DNA from: Halomonas sp. Bachu 37
Lineage (GTDB): Bacteria > Pseudomonadota > Gammaproteobacteria > Pseudomonadales > Halomonadaceae
Direction of reading: 5' to 3'
Assembly: GCF_039691755.1 (NCBI RefSeq)
Contig: NZ_CP137552.1
Span: forward strand, 2,294,001-2,358,000
Length of the DNA: 64,000 nt
Made by a program: the position numbers and the translations under genes. Below, piece after piece: positions 27,729-36,370 of the stretch; within the stretch, counting starts at the first letter, position 1, and each line of letters starts with the position of its first letter. Under the pieces are notes generated by a model, which was not told where the DNA came from, did not search any database, and was given only the letters and a program-made list of their open reading frames with translations.

Positions 27729-28781
27729 TCAGGCGACAGTTACGTCTTTGGCGAGATAGACATCCTGAATCGCATGCAGCAGATCGACACCTTCCCGCAT
27801 CGGTTTCTGGAACGCCTTGCGCCCCGAGATCAGGCCCATGCCACCGGCGCGCTTGTTGATCACCGCCGTGCGCACCGCTTCGCCGAGATCGGAGTGTCCC
27901 TTGGAGCCCCCGCCGGAATTGATCAAGCCGGCGCGCCCCATGAAGCAGTTGGCTACCTGATAGCGGGCCAGATCGATGGGGTGATCGGAGGTCAGCTCGC
28001 TGTAGACCTTATCGTGGGTATGCCCAAACCCAACCGCACGGTAACCGCCGTTGTTCTCGGGCAGCTTCTGCTTGACGATATCCGCCTTGAGCGTCGCGGC
28101 CATATGGTTGGCCTGGCTGGTGAGATCTGCCGACACATGATAGTCGATGCCTTCCTGCTTGAAGGCGGGGTTGCGCAGATAGGCCCATAATACCGTGACC
28201 ATTCCCAGCTGGTGGGCGCGCTCGAACGCCTCGCTGATTTCCATGATCTGGCGGCGGCTCTCGTGGGAACCGAAATAGATGGTTGCCCCCACCGCCACAC
28301 AGCCCATGTCGTGCGCCTGCTCCACTTCGGCGAAAAGCGTCTGGTCATATATCGCGGGATGGCTCAGCGTCTCGTTATGATTCAGCTTCATCATCATCGG
28401 TATCTTGTGGGCATAGCGCCGCGCTACCGAAGAAAGAACGCCTAGGGTCGAGGCCACGCCGTTGCAGCCGCCTTCGATGGCCAGCTCGACGATATTGGCC
28501 GGGTCGAAGTAGCGCGGATTTGGCGCAAAGGAGGCGCCAGCCGAATGCTCGATACCTTGGTCCACCGGCAGCAGGCTAAGATAGCCGGTGCCCGCCAGGC
28601 GGCCGTGATCGAAGAAAGCCTGCATATTGCGCAGCACCGCCGGGCTACGGTCGCTATCGGCCATTACGCGGTCGATGAAATCAGCACCGGGAAGATGCAG
28701 GCTATCGCGGCGTATGCCCTGGCAAGTGTGGTCAAGCAAGCTCTCTGCATCATTGCCGAGCAAGGCGGCTATATCCGTCAT
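27729..28781 (-). CDS. fbaB: Class I fructose-bisphosphate aldolase, FbaB type
   Basis: 350 residues from the ATG at 28781 (AGAGAGGA upstream), exactly the E. coli FbaB length. Motifs include [27 protein letters not shown], and the Schiff-base region [15 protein letters not shown] with the catalytic Lys. It cleaves or forms fructose-1,6-bisphosphate in the cytoplasm. The frame runs upstream to 28919 but that extension is not protein-like. No glycolytic neighbours are present. Confidence 0.95.
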   Translation of the reverse strand: MTDIAALLGNDAESLLDHTCQGIRRDSLHLPGADFIDRVMADSDRSPAVLRNMQAFFDHGRLAGTGYLSLLPVDQGIEHSAGASFAPNPRYFDPANIVELAIEGGCNGVASTLGVLSSVARRYAHKIPMMMKLNHNETLSHPAIYDQTLFAEVEQAHDMGCVAVGATIYFGSHESRRQIMEISEAFERAHQLGMVTVLWAYLRNPAFKQEGIDYHVSADLTSQANHMAATLKADIVKQKLPENNGGYRAVGFGHTHDKVYSELTSDHPIDLARYQVANCFMGRAGLINSGGGSKGHSDLGEAVRTAVINKRAGGMGLISGRKAFQKPMREGVDLLHAIQDVYLAKDVTVA

Positions 28782-28972
28782 GTAGTAATCCTCTCTACTT
28801 ATTAGTGTCCGGTGTACAACGACCACTTCTTGAATAAAGCATAGAGCGTAAATCGAGCTTAGGGAAAGTGTCTCCCATGGCGGAACCGAGCCCTGGCTCG
28901 GCGTTTTTGGTAGTACCATTCCTTTTCACTGCTTGAATGGACTTTCACCCCACGTCACGAAACGGAGTCACC

Positions 28973-29575
28973 ATGAAACTATGTCTCAACGCCACCTCCC
29001 CTTATGCGCGCGTGGTTCGCATCGTCGCCAGTGAGAAGAATTTGACCGATAGCGTATCGCTGCACTGGTGCGATCCCTGGGTCGACGACCCGGCACTGCT
29101 TGCCGTCAATCCCCTGGGCCGGGTGCCCGCGCTGGTAACGGATGACGGAGTCACCTTGACCGAAGCCTTGTTGATCGCCCAGTACCTGGATAGCCAGGGG
29201 CCGGCTCCCTCGCTGATCCCCAAGGACCGGCAGGCGGAAGTACTGGCGTTGGCGGGGTTGGGGCAAGGATTGATGGAAGCCGCTTTCAATAGCGTGATTG
29301 CTCGCAAGCATCAGGGACAGGAAGCCGATGACAGCTTACTGGGCCAGCGACGCCAAGCCGCCATTCGCCGCACACTGGAAGCCCTGGAGACTCAGCAGCG
29401 GGAACAGCAAGAGCAAAGCGCATTGACCCTGGGCGATATCGTCGTGGCCGTCGCGTTGGATTACCTGGCGTTTCGCCTGCCCGAGCTGGCCTGGCAACAG
29501 CAGCACCCCAGCCTGGCTCAATGGCATCAGGGTTTGATCAACCGAGAAAGCTTTCAGGCGACCACATTCAGTTGA
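28973..29575 (+). CDS. Glutathione S-transferase family protein
   Basis: 200 residues from the ATG at 28973 (ACGGAG upstream). The N-terminal thioredoxin-like domain shows SPYARVVRIVASEK (about 8-21), the cis-Pro region VNPLGRVPALV and the ESR-like TLTEALLIAQYL, followed by an all-helical C-terminal domain. It should conjugate or bind glutathione; the substrate is unknown. Divergent from fbaB. Confidence 0.9.
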   Translation: MKLCLNATSPYARVVRIVASEKNLTDSVSLHWCDPWVDDPALLAVNPLGRVPALVTDDGVTLTEALLIAQYLDSQGPAPSLIPKDRQAEVLALAGLGQGLMEAAFNSVIARKHQGQEADDSLLGQRRQAAIRRTLEALETQQREQQEQSALTLGDIVVAVALDYLAFRLPELAWQQQHPSLAQWHQGLINRESFQATTFS

Positions 29576-29605
29576 TGGCTGCGTAGAGCGTCCTTCGCGC
29601 TGTCA

Positions 29606-29878
29606 TCAGACCGTCAGCCCGATTCCGCGCAGAATCACCGAGGTTACCGACTGCACGGCCTTTTCGAACTGCATGTCGTTTAGCGGCTTGTCGTCGTTGA
29701 GCAGACAGATCTGGTAGTCGAAGTCGGCGTAGTGCTGGGTCGACGCCCAGATCATATAGAGCAGATAGGAAGGCTCGACGGGGTTGATCTGGCCCGACTC
29801 CACCCATTCGCGAATTTTCGACTCCTTGAGCTTGGCCCATTCATATAGGTTCTCGCGCAGGCGCTCTTTCAGGAAACG
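29606..29878 (-). pseudogene. C-terminal fragment of a TetR/RutR-type regulator cut by an IS5-family element
   Basis: The frame ending at 29606 encodes FLKERLRENLYEWAKLKESK, then IREWVESG and MIWASTQHYADFDYQ, the C-terminal ligand-domain signature of RutR-type TetR regulators. Upstream of about 29878 the frame turns into the insertion element. The N-terminal part of a RutR-type protein lies on the far side (31079-31456). Both fragments seem to cover the same 6-8 codons (MLKEPL versus FLKERL), so they may not come from one simply interrupted gene. Confidence 0.75.
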
Positions 29879-29962
29879 CTGCACAAATCCCACCGCAGCT
29901 GCCTGATTGGTACCGGCGGGGTATAATCTGACCTTCCTGCCACCGTCTGACAGAGCCACCCG

Positions 29963-30961
29963 ATGAAGCAGATCTCGTTTGCCCAAGCCGAGCACCAGAA
30001 CAAGAAAAAAGTCACCCGCCGCGAGCGGTTCCTGGCCCAGATGGAGGCGCTAGTGCCTTGGCAACGGCTGATCGATGCACTGTCGCCGTCCTACTTTCCC
30101 AACGCGGCAGGCAAGCGCGGCCGGCCCCCCATCGGCCTGGAGCGCATGCTGCGGATCTACTTCCTGCAGCAGTGGTACGCGCTTGCCGATGAGGCGCTCG
30201 AAGATGCCATCTACGATAGCCAGGCCATGCGTGACTTCATTGGTATCGACCTGGCCATCGAGAGTGTGCCGGACGCGACCACGCTGCTGCGTTTCCGCCA
30301 CTTGTTGGAGAAGCATGCGCTGACCCAGCGGATCTTCGAGGAAATCAATGCCCATCTGACCGAGAAGGGCCTGTTCATGCGCGAGGGCACCATTGTCGAT
30401 GCCACCATCGTGGCGGCGGCGCCTTCCACCAAGAACAAGGCCAAGCAACGCGATCCGGAGATGAAGCAGACCAGGAAGGGCAAGCAGTATTACTTTGGCA
30501 TGAAGGCTCATATCGGCGTTGATGCCGTCACCGGGCTGGCTCACAGTGTCACTGCCACCTCGGCCAATGTCGCCGATGTCACCATGGTGAACCAGCTGGT
30601 CCGAGACGATGACAAGCAGGTATACGGCGACGCGGGTTACACCGGCATGTGGAAGTATCTGGACGAAGAGAAGGATGCCCCGGCCTCCCGCTGCTGTGTT
30701 GCCGCCAAGCGCAGCCCCATCAAGAAGATGGAAGACAGCCCCATGAAAACGCTGCTGCTGGCAATCGAGAAGGCCAAGGCCAGCATCCGCTCCAAGGTCG
30801 AGCATCCGTTTCATGTCATCAAGAACCTCTTCGGCTACCGCAAGGTGCGCTACAAGGGGTTGGCCAAGAACCAAGCGCAGCTATTCAGCCTGTTCGGACT
30901 GGCCAATTTGGTACTGGCGACACGATGCGAAGGCCGAGTTGACGGGGCCAGTGCGCCTTGA
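29963..30961 (+). CDS. IS5-family transposase
   Basis: 332 residues, full length. DDE catalytic residues fit D146 (TIVDATIV), D223 (YGDAGYTG) and E280 (SKVEHPFHVIKNLFGYRK). The N-terminus MKQISFAQAEHQNKKK and the PDATTLLRFRHLLEKH block are typical of the IS5 subgroup. The frame is intact, so the element could still move. It interrupts TetR-type regulator sequences. Confidence 0.95.
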   Translation: MKQISFAQAEHQNKKKVTRRERFLAQMEALVPWQRLIDALSPSYFPNAAGKRGRPPIGLERMLRIYFLQQWYALADEALEDAIYDSQAMRDFIGIDLAIESVPDATTLLRFRHLLEKHALTQRIFEEINAHLTEKGLFMREGTIVDATIVAAAPSTKNKAKQRDPEMKQTRKGKQYYFGMKAHIGVDAVTGLAHSVTATSANVADVTMVNQLVRDDDKQVYGDAGYTGMWKYLDEEKDAPASRCCVAAKRSPIKKMEDSPMKTLLLAIEKAKASIRSKVEHPFHVIKNLFGYRKVRYKGLAKNQAQLFSLFGLANLVLATRCEGRVDGASAP

Positions 30962-30972
30962 ATCTGCCCTGT

Positions 30973-30991
30973 CAGCCGGATAGTCCGGCTG
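30973..30991 (+). terminator. Hairpin after the transposase gene
   Basis: CAGCCGGA-TAG-TCCGGCTG forms an 8-bp stem 12 bp after the transposase stop, followed by GGCAGGAAAAAC and a second small hairpin (ACCACC-TAA-GGTGGT). Confidence 0.5.
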
Positions 30992-31078
30992 GCAGGAAAA
31001 ACAGACCACCTAAGGTGGTTAGAAAATGATCGCTGACTCGGTGATTTTGCTACTCTGAGTCCTTCAGTCGCTCAGAGG

Positions 31079-31456
31079 CTAATTGATCAGCGGTTCCTTC
31101 AGCATCGGTGCGCCCTGCATCACTTCCGCCGCCCACACTTTCGAGCCGTGGGCGCGATTGCGCGAGTGGGTCATCTTGGCGCGAATATAGCTGGAGAGCA
31201 CCACACGTGGGTCGTCGTAGAGCTCGAAGCACAGTGCGTCCTGCTTCCATACTTCCAGAAGCTCCAGCAGTACCTCCTGGTAAAGCGCCTTTTTGGTCGA
31301 AAAGTAGTAATGCACGTTGGACTTGGGAATATCGGCCAGCTGGGCGATTTCGCCCATCGAAGCACCGGCGTAGCCTTTTTCGGCAAACAGCCGCTCGGCC
31401 GCCTGGAGAATATTCTTCTCGTTGGTGTGCCGAATTTCGTCCTGGGTTCTCGCCAC
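31079..31456 (-). pseudogene. N-terminal fragment of a TetR/RutR-type regulator
   Basis: 125 residues: MARTQDEIRHTNEKNILQAA, the helix-turn-helix GASMGEIAQLADIPKSNVHYYF, then the start of the ligand domain ending GSKVWAAEVMQGAPMLKEPLIN and a stop supplied at the insertion junction. It matches pyrimidine-type RutR/PydR regulators, whose normal length is about 200-215, so the ligand domain is lost. The fragment may still bind DNA but cannot be controlled normally. The C-terminal signature lies at 29606-29878 beyond the IS. Confidence 0.85.
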
Positions 31457-31565
31457 GCTTTCGTCCCTTTACGCCTGAAGGCCAAGCCAATAAAAGCACC
31501 GCCGCAGGCGACGGTGCTGAGAAGATGTCCTAGTGACTGCAGCGCGTCAACGTTGCGCCGTATTG

Positions 31566-31868
31566 CTACAGCACCACCTCGTATCCTTCGAACTTGGGCG
31601 GGCCAAGGTAGATGCCTTCCGGCGCCTTGGCGTTGGCGTGGGCCTTGCGGAACGCCTCCGATTGAGTCCAGGCGCGGAAGGCCTCTTGCGACTCCCAGAC
31701 GCTATGGGAGATGAAAACCGTGTGATCCTCCTGGCTTTCCCCCTGCAGCATCTGGAACTGCTTGAAGCCCGCCACCTCGTCGAGATGCGAATCGCGGTTG
31801 CGCCATACCTCGAGAAAGTCCTCTTCCCGGCCCGGGGCGATACGAAAACGGTTCATGGCGATATACAT
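31566..31868 (-). CDS. Antibiotic biosynthesis monooxygenase (ABM) domain protein
   Basis: 100 residues from the ATG at 31868, with GGAG seven bases upstream; another ATG four codons earlier is less well spaced. The single ABM ferredoxin-like domain has MNRFRIAPGREEDFLEVWRN at the N-terminus and HSVWESQEAFRAWTQSEAF in the middle. Homologues of this size include heme-degrading HmoA/IsdG-type enzymes and quinol monooxygenases; the N, W and H positions of the heme type look present, but the assignment is tentative. Confidence 0.82.
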   Translation of the reverse strand: MYIAMNRFRIAPGREEDFLEVWRNRDSHLDEVAGFKQFQMLQGESQEDHTVFISHSVWESQEAFRAWTQSEAFRKAHANAKAPEGIYLGPPKFEGYEVVL

Positions 31869-32072
31869 GGCATTCTCCAATCATGTCGGACATTCCTGTC
31901 GTGCCGGAACATTCCTGTCGTGTCGAAAACAGTAAGTTGACGTAACACTCTAGCAGCCTGGGGCCGCTGCGCGTGAGCCAAGCGAGACTGGTAATATAAG
32001 CGCATGAGCATTTGGCCCGGCATTGACGACTTGCCATGACCGAATCACAACAACCCGACGTGGAGACGAGTC

Positions 32073-32771
32073 GTGACACTTGTGCAAAAACTGCCTTTTT
32101 GTAATATCGCTAGCAGCGCAGGGAAACATCTGCCCCATGCAGCACGCTGGCTGCTTATCGCCTTGCTCGGCCTGATTACCAGCGGTTGTGCCACCTTTGC
32201 GCCCAACCCGCCGCAGGATCAGAGCAATATCTGCGAGATATTCCGCGAGCAGCCTACCTGGTATGACCATGCCCAGGAATCGCAGGAGAAATGGGGCACG
32301 CCGATCGCCACGCAAATGTCGTTCATCCAGCAGGAATCCTCCTTTCGCAGCCACGTGCGCCCCGATCGCAAGTATTACCTCGGCTTCATTCCCGGCCCAC
32401 GGCCCTCCTCCGCCAAGGGCTACGCCCAGGCGCAAGATCCCGTCTGGGGCGAGTACGAAGCGGATGCCGGCGCTCTCTTCGCCCGACGCACGCACATGAA
32501 ACATGCCACGGACTTCATCGGCTGGTACAACCAGCGAACCCAGCGCCAGGCGGGGGTTTCGCTGCACAATCCCGAACACCTCTACCTGGCCTACCACGAG
32601 GGAGCGGGCGGCTATCAGCGCGGCAGTTACCGCAACAAGCCCCACGTTCGCCAGGCCGCACGCCAGGTAGCCTCCCGTGCCGGGCGCTACCAGTCCCAGC
32701 TCAACGCCTGCGAAGCCGAGTTCCAGTGCCGCCGCTTTTATCAGGTGTGGCCGTTCTGCCGTGGCGGCTGA
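32073..32771 (+). CDS. SLT-domain lipoprotein, lytic transglycosylase-like
   Basis: 232 residues from the GTG at 32073 with GAGACGAG upstream. A signal peptide with lipobox LITSGC (Cys39) directs it to a membrane. The transglycosylase core reads MSFIQQESSFRSHV with the catalytic Glu in the ES motif, later YNQRTQRQAGVS and YLAYHEGAGGYQRG. It should cleave peptidoglycan glycan strands or bind them, probably at the outer membrane. Stand-alone gene. Confidence 0.85.
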   Translation: MTLVQKLPFCNIASSAGKHLPHAARWLLIALLGLITSGCATFAPNPPQDQSNICEIFREQPTWYDHAQESQEKWGTPIATQMSFIQQESSFRSHVRPDRKYYLGFIPGPRPSSAKGYAQAQDPVWGEYEADAGALFARRTHMKHATDFIGWYNQRTQRQAGVSLHNPEHLYLAYHEGAGGYQRGSYRNKPHVRQAARQVASRAGRYQSQLNACEAEFQCRRFYQVWPFCRGG

Positions 32772-32780
32772 GGTGGCCTA

Positions 32781-34256
32781 TCAACAGCTTTGGCGATTGA
32801 TCGCGTGACGCAGCCGCAGATAGGCACGCAGGCGGCGGGCGAGCACATCCACCGCGATATTGAGCAGCGCGGTGATCAGGATCAACACCATGGCGCGATC
32901 GAAACGAATCTCCTGGATGGCGCTATCGACATAGAAGCCCAGCGTCGCGATGCCCAAGATGCCGAGGATCGCCGTCTCGCGCATGATGATCTCCCAGCGG
33001 TAGAACAGCAGCGCCATGAACGGCCCGTAAACGCGGGGAACAACCTCGTAGGCATAGCGATTCACGCCGTGCGGTGCATCCTGGCGCAGGGTCAGCTCGT
33101 TGCTGCGCCGTCCCACCAGGTGGGCGATGATGCCGCCGTTGTGCAGGGCCAGCGCCACGACCGCCGGCAGCATGGAAGGCCCCCATAGCTGCAGCAGGAT
33201 GAACGCCAGCAGGTATTCGGGAGTCGAGCGCATCACCACCAGCAATGCATGGCCCAATGTGCCGCCGATTCGACCAGTGAAGTGGCGCGAGATGACAGGG
33301 AACAGTGCCATCGCCACTAGTCCGGTGACCACCAGAGCCATCTGGGTCAACAGTACGGTATTCCAGATACCCGGCAGCGCCTGGGTAGCGAGCAGATCTC
33401 CCAGCCAGGGCCAGAGCCCCGCGATTCCCTCACCATGACGCAACGGCGCCGGGACGATATCCTGGGTGAAAAAGCGCGCCACGTTGCTCCACACGATAGG
33501 CAGCCCGGTTCCCAGGCAGAAGGGCGCCGCCAGCAGGTACAGCGGCAGCAGGCGCGGCCGCACCCACAGCCTTAGGCTGGCAATCAAGCCATAGAACAGC
33601 AGCAGCAAGGCGCCCACGGTAGCGTAACGCCCCTGGGCGAAAGCCCCGGCTAGGTGAAACCCCAGGGTCGGCATGCCAACGAAGCCGATCACCGCGCTGG
33701 AGCGCAGGCCGCACTCCAGGCGATAGGCGGTATAGCTGACCAGGTGCGGCCACGCCTGGCTGATGCGGGTGTAGAGCAGCGCCGAAAACCGTCCGCTGCG
33801 GCTGGGCAGGATACGAGCCGGTTGAGGATCGGCCTCATCGAGGATTTCGGCATAGACCTTGGCGAAGATACCGGCGTAGGGAATGGCGATGGCCAGCACG
33901 CCGGTGAGCGGGTGCAAGCCGAAACTCTGCAGGAAGATCAGTGCCCAGAACAGTTCATGGATGGCACGGATGAAAGCGCTGAAAGTACGGACCCAGAGCC
34001 GCTCGAACGCCAGTGCCAGCAGCAACCCCGCCATCGCCCCGAGCCCCACACCGACGAAGGCAAAGGCAACGGTGCGCAAGATGGCCTCGCCCAGAAAATC
34101 CACGGCGGAGAGATCCGGGCGGACCAGCCCCATGAACAGCCGTCCCAGCTCGCCCCAGGGGTCGTGGGTACTGATCTCGAAATCGCCCAGGACCAGGCAC
34201 ACCAGGGCGATCGCGAACAGGCCCAGCGTGACGCGGGCGGTGGCACTCATGCGCAT
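32781..34256 (-). CDS. ABC importer permease with two fused permease domains (PhnE-like)
   Basis: 491 residues carrying two PhnE-like permease domains in tandem (about 40-260 and 280-480), each with several membrane segments and an EAA-type loop (AYRLECGLRSSAVIGFVG; FYRWEIIMRETAILGILG). The duplication means one chain can supply both halves of the channel. Together with the ATPase (start 34911) and binding protein (start 35792) it forms an importer of the phosphonate/phosphite/putative selenate class. It begins 2 bp after the ATPase stop. Confidence 0.88.
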   Translation of the reverse strand: MRMSATARVTLGLFAIALVCLVLGDFEISTHDPWGELGRLFMGLVRPDLSAVDFLGEAILRTVAFAFVGVGLGAMAGLLLALAFERLWVRTFSAFIRAIHELFWALIFLQSFGLHPLTGVLAIAIPYAGIFAKVYAEILDEADPQPARILPSRSGRFSALLYTRISQAWPHLVSYTAYRLECGLRSSAVIGFVGMPTLGFHLAGAFAQGRYATVGALLLLFYGLIASLRLWVRPRLLPLYLLAAPFCLGTGLPIVWSNVARFFTQDIVPAPLRHGEGIAGLWPWLGDLLATQALPGIWNTVLLTQMALVVTGLVAMALFPVISRHFTGRIGGTLGHALLVVMRSTPEYLLAFILLQLWGPSMLPAVVALALHNGGIIAHLVGRRSNELTLRQDAPHGVNRYAYEVVPRVYGPFMALLFYRWEIIMRETAILGILGIATLGFYVDSAIQEIRFDRAMVLILITALLNIAVDVLARRLRAYLRLRHAINRQSC

Positions 34257-34257
34257 A

Positions 34258-34911
34258 TCAGTACAACGACATCAGATCGGCGGCGACAAGCCGATGGCTG
34301 GGCTGGTCGATGGCGATCTCGCCGCCTTGAATGCCCACCACGCGGCTGGAAAAACGCAGCGCCAGCTCCAGGTCGTGCATCGCCAGCACCGAGGCTGGAT
34401 AGGTCTCGACCAATACTTCCATGACTTGTGCCGCCTGGGGACCATCCAGGGCCGAGACGGGCTCGTCGGCAAGCAGCACGCGCCCGGCCTGGTACAGGCT
34501 ACGCGCCGCGGCGACACGCTGGCGCTGGCCGCCCGAAAGCTCGCCACACAGCGTCCAGCACTTGTCGGCAATGCCCAGCGTTTCCAGCAGTGCGCTTATG
34601 GCGGCAATATCTCGGTGTCGAGGGCGTACCAGCGTCAGCAGGTTACGCCACCAGGAGTGGCGATCCAGCCGCCCCATATAGACGTTGTGAAACACCGAAA
34701 GCGTGGGCACCAACCCCAGCTCCTGAGGCATCAAGGCCGCGCCCTGGTCGCGCCAACGGTCGTACATCAGGGCCAGCAGCGTCGATTTACCGGCACCGCT
34801 CTTGCCCACCAGGGCCACGTGCTCGCCGGGGGCCAGCGTCAGGCTCAATGGGCCGAGCACCCGTACCTCGCCGTAGGCGGCCACTTCACCCTTGAGCGTC
34901 AGGGCCTGCAT
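34258..34911 (-). CDS. ABC importer ATP-binding protein (PhnC-like)
   Basis: 217 residues with Walker A GKSGAGKST (about 36-44), signature LSGGQRQRV (about 124-132) and Walker B VLLADEPVSALD. It is short for the family. Its ATG overlaps the stop of the binding-protein gene by one base (TGATG), showing translational coupling. It powers uptake through the fused permease. Confidence 0.9.
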   Translation of the reverse strand: MQALTLKGEVAAYGEVRVLGPLSLTLAPGEHVALVGKSGAGKSTLLALMYDRWRDQGAALMPQELGLVPTLSVFHNVYMGRLDRHSWWRNLLTLVRPRHRDIAAISALLETLGIADKCWTLCGELSGGQRQRVAAARSLYQAGRVLLADEPVSALDGPQAAQVMEVLVETYPASVLAMHDLELALRFSSRVVGIQGGEIAIDQPSHRLVAADLMSLY

Positions 34912-35792
34912 CAGTCGAGCAGGTCCAGCTCGCGGGCGATGGTCACGATCTGCTCGTAATCGGCGTTTTCCGCCGGGATGAAGCCCGAGCGGGGAAAGCT
35001 ATCCAGCAGTTCGGGATCGTCCATCGCAAGCAACGCCTCACGCAGGCGCTCGGTGAAGCCTTCGCCGAAGCGCTCCTCGACATCACCACGTACCGTCCAC
35101 TGGTAGTCGGGATAGGAAGGCGTTTCCCAGATCACCTGGACCTGCTCGGGGTCGACATTGCCGCTTTCCACCTCGTTTTCCCACGCCTTGTAGCTGACCA
35201 CCCCCGCCTGGTAGGCGCCGGACTGCACCAGCGACACCGTGCGGCTATGGTTGCCGCTGTAGCCGACGCGCTGGAACACTTCATCCGGCGCCTCGCCGAA
35301 ATGCTCGCGCAGGAAATACTCGGGCAGCAAGCGCCCCGAGGTCGAGCTTTGCGAACCGAAGGTAAACGTCAGGTCACGCAGCGCTTCGGGGGCGGTATCG
35401 CCTGTGTGGGGCGTGATGCCAGTGGCACGGTTGGCGATGAAATAGCTCTTGTACTCGGCATCCTCGGCCCCCTGGGCGATAGCACGGGAGCCCGGCACCA
35501 GCTGGCGGGCCTGGACACCAGTGAAGCCCCCGAACCAGGCCAGTTGCACCTGGTTGTTACGGAACGCGGTGACCGACGCGGCATAGGAGGTGACGGGAAT
35601 GAAACGCACCTCGACCTCCAGCTCATCGGCAAGGTAATCGGCAACCTTCTGGAAGCGCTCCTGCAGACGGGTTTCGTCCTCGTCGGGAATCGCGGTAAAT
35701 ACCAGGGTATCGGCAGCCAGCAACGGAGCGGCGAAGAGTAGCGACACGGCGCTGGCGGCAATCATGCGTGCAAGCTTGATATGGCCCAACAT
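34911..35792 (-). CDS. PhnD-like binding protein, putative selenate type
   Basis: 293 residues from the ATG at 35792 with AAGGA upstream; an upstream extension to 35888 is not protein-like. A signal peptide ends near residue 26 (APLLAAD). The mature start TLVFTAIPDEDETRLQERF, then QVQLAWFGGFTGVQARQLVP, FGSQSSTSGRLLPEYFLREH and SFPRSGFIPAENADY, match the PhnD-type proteins often annotated as putative selenate-binding. It captures an oxyanion in the periplasm. No selenium gene (selD, ybbB) is next to it, so the ligand stays open. Confidence 0.85.
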   Translation of the reverse strand: MLGHIKLARMIAASAVSLLFAAPLLAADTLVFTAIPDEDETRLQERFQKVADYLADELEVEVRFIPVTSYAASVTAFRNNQVQLAWFGGFTGVQARQLVPGSRAIAQGAEDAEYKSYFIANRATGITPHTGDTAPEALRDLTFTFGSQSSTSGRLLPEYFLREHFGEAPDEVFQRVGYSGNHSRTVSLVQSGAYQAGVVSYKAWENEVESGNVDPEQVQVIWETPSYPDYQWTVRGDVEERFGEGFTERLREALLAMDDPELLDSFPRSGFIPAENADYEQIVTIARELDLLD

Positions 35793-35936
35793 CACGACAT
35801 CCTTAAAGTGATAAAGAGAGAAAGAAATAAAGGAGACAGCGGTAAACGCATGATAACAGACACACACCATGCAACCGTCGCTCGGCATCGATGAAAGGAG
35901 GGTTTGACTCGGTTACGTCTTGGGCCTACTCTTGAT

Positions 35937-35955
35937 GAAAATGAGAATTTATTTT
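35937..35955. promoter_or_regulatory. Weak Fur-like box upstream of the small gene at 35969
   Basis: GAAAATGAGAATTTATTTT matches 12 of 19 positions of the Fur consensus, with a strong left half. The 11-mer GAAAATGAGAA is identical to that upstream of the siderophore-binding protein gene at 17346. Confidence 0.35.
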
Positions 35956-35968
35956 ATTTGGCTTTCCC

Positions 35969-36346
35969 ATGACAAATGAACAACGCCAGGTGCATCTGAC
36001 CGCCGTTTTCCTGCGCACATCGTTCGATGCCATCAAGAGTTCCATGGCTGGCAAGTTGGAAGATGCCCTGCCGTGCTGGCTGGATGCGAGCATGCTGATG
36101 ATGCTCAATAGGGAGCTGCACGGCTGCTACCGCCAAGCCAAGCCGCTGTTCGATACGCAAACCGTGCAGTTGCTTGCCCTGGCGGCCCAGCAGTGCGATG
36201 TACTGCTGGCTCAGTGCCCCGGCTTGTTGAACAGTACCCTCTGCCACCGTCATCTCGACGCGATCCTGACACCACTGCAAGCCGCCATGCAGCGCATGTC
36301 GGCACCGCTCCACACTCCCCGGCGGCGTTTGTGGCCACTGGGCTAG
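35969..36346 (+). CDS. Small unknown protein, possibly iron-regulated
   Basis: 125 residues, not recognised. It is mostly helical, with four Cys (about residues 46, 67, 75 and 84) and hydrophobic patches (CWLDASMLMMLNREL; TVQLLALAAQQCDVLL) but no clear membrane segment or signal peptide. The ATG at 35969 lacks a good ribosome site. A Fur-like box lies just upstream. It sits convergent to hemN and divergent from the importer operon. It should be treated as hypothetical. Confidence 0.55.
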   Translation: MTNEQRQVHLTAVFLRTSFDAIKSSMAGKLEDALPCWLDASMLMMLNRELHGCYRQAKPLFDTQTVQLLALAAQQCDVLLAQCPGLLNSTLCHRHLDAILTPLQAAMQRMSAPLHTPRRRLWPLG

Positions 36347-36370
36347 GCTCGTGAGAGCAGCGCCAGAAAC

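Larger units (their letters stand above)
29880..31060 (+). mobile_element. IS5-family insertion sequence (ends approximate)
   Basis: A single IS5-group transposase gene with flanking non-coding ends sits between two parts of a TetR gene. Imperfect inverted arms are seen at 29882-29904 (GCACAAATCCCACCGCAGC...) and 31028-31050 (complement GCAAAATCACCGAGTCAGC...). Exact termini and target duplication could not be fixed; CTAA at 31079-31082 fits the usual YTAR target but has no clear partner on the left. TATAAT at 29923-29928 is a good -10 for the transposase. Confidence 0.8.
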
